Below are positions 63,324 through 64,000 of a DNA stretch of 64,000 nucleotides, piece after piece. Origin of the DNA: Gari tellinella (taxonomy: Eukaryota; Mollusca; Bivalvia; Cardiida; Psammobiidae). Positions within the stretch are counted from its first letter, which is position 1; each line of letters opens with the position of its first letter. The notes under the pieces were generated by a model. It was given only the letters and a program-made list of their open reading frames with translations. It made no database searches and was not told the origin of the DNA. Position numbers and translations under genes: made by a program. Where the stretch lies: positions 100,674,794-100,738,793 of the forward strand of contig OV277858.1 in assembly GCA_922989275.2 (NCBI GenBank), read 5' to 3'.

Positions 63324-63681
63324 AATCTGCAATAATTGTTTTGCGTTTGCTTTCTGTTCAAACAATATAACTGTTCAACAAAAAACAGCAATCTGCAATA
63401 ATTGTTTTGCGTTTGCTATCTGTTATCACCTACAACCCCTTTGTGAAAAGAGTGCTATATAAATTGTGTATAATAATAATAATCTGTTCAAACAATACAA
63501 CAAAAAACAGCAATCTGCAATAATTGTTTTGCGTTTGCTAAAGACAATGCGTTAATTTGTTGAATTATTTAAATAATATATGTTGTGCCTTTGGTAAAAT
63601 ATACATGTGTTTTCTATTAAAGACAATTTAAAGCAACTAACGTTACAAGGAATACCGACAATCTGCAATAATTGTTTTGCG
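63324..63681 (+). repeat. Four interspersed exact copies of a 22-bp sequence
   Basis: AATCTGCAATAATTGTTTTG plus CG occurs exactly at 63324-63345, 63390-63411, 63512-63533 and 63660-63681. The first three are followed by TTTGCT and two are preceded by CAACAAAAAACAGC, so part of the spacing arose by duplication; the fourth stands alone. They fill the gap between the two ORFs. Confidence 0.97.
63425..63481 (+). mobile_element. 57-bp L2-like LINE tail with 7-bp target duplication
   Basis: GTGAAAAGAGTGCTATATAA then an AATAAT tail, flanked by ATCTGTT (63418-63424 and 63482-63488). It splits the segment after the second 22-bp repeat. An extremely 5'-truncated insertion. Confidence 0.85.
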
Positions 63682-63721
63682 ATTGTTTTACATATTTACA
63701 CTGATTTGGACACTATCAATC

Positions 63722-64000
63722 ATGGGCAGTAAGAAAAAAAAATCACAGAAGTTTGGAAAATCAAGTGGCATCAATGCAGTTAAAAGGAAAATTAGCCATC
63801 CAGGCAGGCCAAAATATAAACTATCGGTTGCTAAGCCATCAAATACCAATTGCTCTACCAAAGTTATTATTAAAATCCGAAAATCCCCTAAAAGACCAGC
63901 ACTAAAGAGACCATTGGTTGCCACAGTTAAAAAACAGTTTTACAGTTTGTATAATTATGCTGGGTGTCTAAAAATGAAATTTAAAAAAGTATCAGACTCT
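63722..64000 (+). CDS. Lys/Arg-rich ORF, runs off the window
   Basis: ATG at 63722 opens 93 codons with no stop before the edge: MGSKKKKSQKFGKSSGINAV, then HPGRPKYKLS, VIIKIRKSPKRPALKRP and ending KFKKVSDS. Strongly basic, nucleic-acid-binding in character (AT-hook-like GRPK). It could be the amino end of a nucleocapsid- or transposase-like protein or of a chromatin protein. It follows the SGNH-like ORF by 400 bp on the same strand. Confidence 0.5.
   Translation, partial: MGSKKKKSQKFGKSSGINAVKRKISHPGRPKYKLSVAKPSNTNCSTKVIIKIRKSPKRPALKRPLVATVKKQFYSLYNYAGCLKMKFKKVSDS

Noticed and set aside
63324..63681. CRISPR-like array
   Set aside because: Only four 22-bp copies with irregular spacing (66, 122 and 148 bp), shared flanks between some copies and a transposon tail in one spacer; no cas genes and an animal genome.
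63688..63924. Minus-strand hydrophobic ORF
   Set aside because: It is the antisense of the Lys-rich ORF at 63722; antisense of A-rich codons gives Phe/Leu-rich peptides automatically.

Overview
The window is animal nuclear DNA, most probably from a bivalve or related mollusc. The reasons are spliced genes far apart, heavy transposon content, tRNA-derived SINEs whose body resembles molluscan SINEs, several LINE clades, a Penelope-like element, and very many short elements built around perfect hairpins. The species assignment is inference. No prokaryotic or organellar signature is visible.

Host genes are few. (1) A complete one-exon TMEM229-family membrane protein lies on the minus strand at 3898-4434. 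(2) Two diverged copies of a two-exon minus-strand gene encode a predicted ~700-residue type I membrane protein: signal peptide, somatomedin-B-like cysteine module, long ectodomain, one transmembrane helix and a short tail. Copy 2 (exon A 49768-50973, exon B 44925-45827) is intact. Copy 1 (exon A 24925-26130, exon B 14831-15734) carries one extra T in a T-run that removes the membrane anchor. Introns and flanks are also paralogous, so this is a segmental duplication later remodelled by different insertions. (3) An SGNH-hydrolase-like ORF (62596-63321) is followed by a lysine-rich ORF that runs off the right edge (63722-64000).

The rest is mobile DNA. Retroelement relics: LINE 9.4-12 kb (reverse transcriptase present); LINE 29.3-30.4 kb with a possible displaced part at 33.4-33.6 kb; L2-like LINE tail 34.4-35.6 kb; Tx1/L1-like relic 40.6-43.9 kb; LINE pieces at 54 kb and 56 kb; Penelope-like GIY-YIG relic 18.5-19.7 kb. 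DNA-transposon relics: Tc1-like 19.9-24.2 kb containing a 444-bp inverted repeat, and a pogo-like transposase at 57.0-58.3 kb in which two of three catalytic aspartates are lost. A ~160-bp tandem array occupies 30.6-32.3 kb.

The most striking feature is a network of roughly 200-380-bp non-autonomous elements. Two central hairpin modules (a GACGCC hairpin, and a CTTAAAGCA-type hairpin) occur inside different terminal inverted repeat (TIR) frames: TA-flanked (CAGTGCTCCC, CAGTGGAGAA, CAGTAAAACC), TTAA-flanked (CCCTTTCACTG, CCCTTTCCCCC), 6-bp-target-duplication (CAGGGCTGCC), and GGGCCCGTTT. The hairpin core variant tracks the TIR family and both arms covary. These insertions crowd gene starts, a gene end and a splice donor, and one locus (18284-24444) shows three-level nesting that gives a relative order of insertions.
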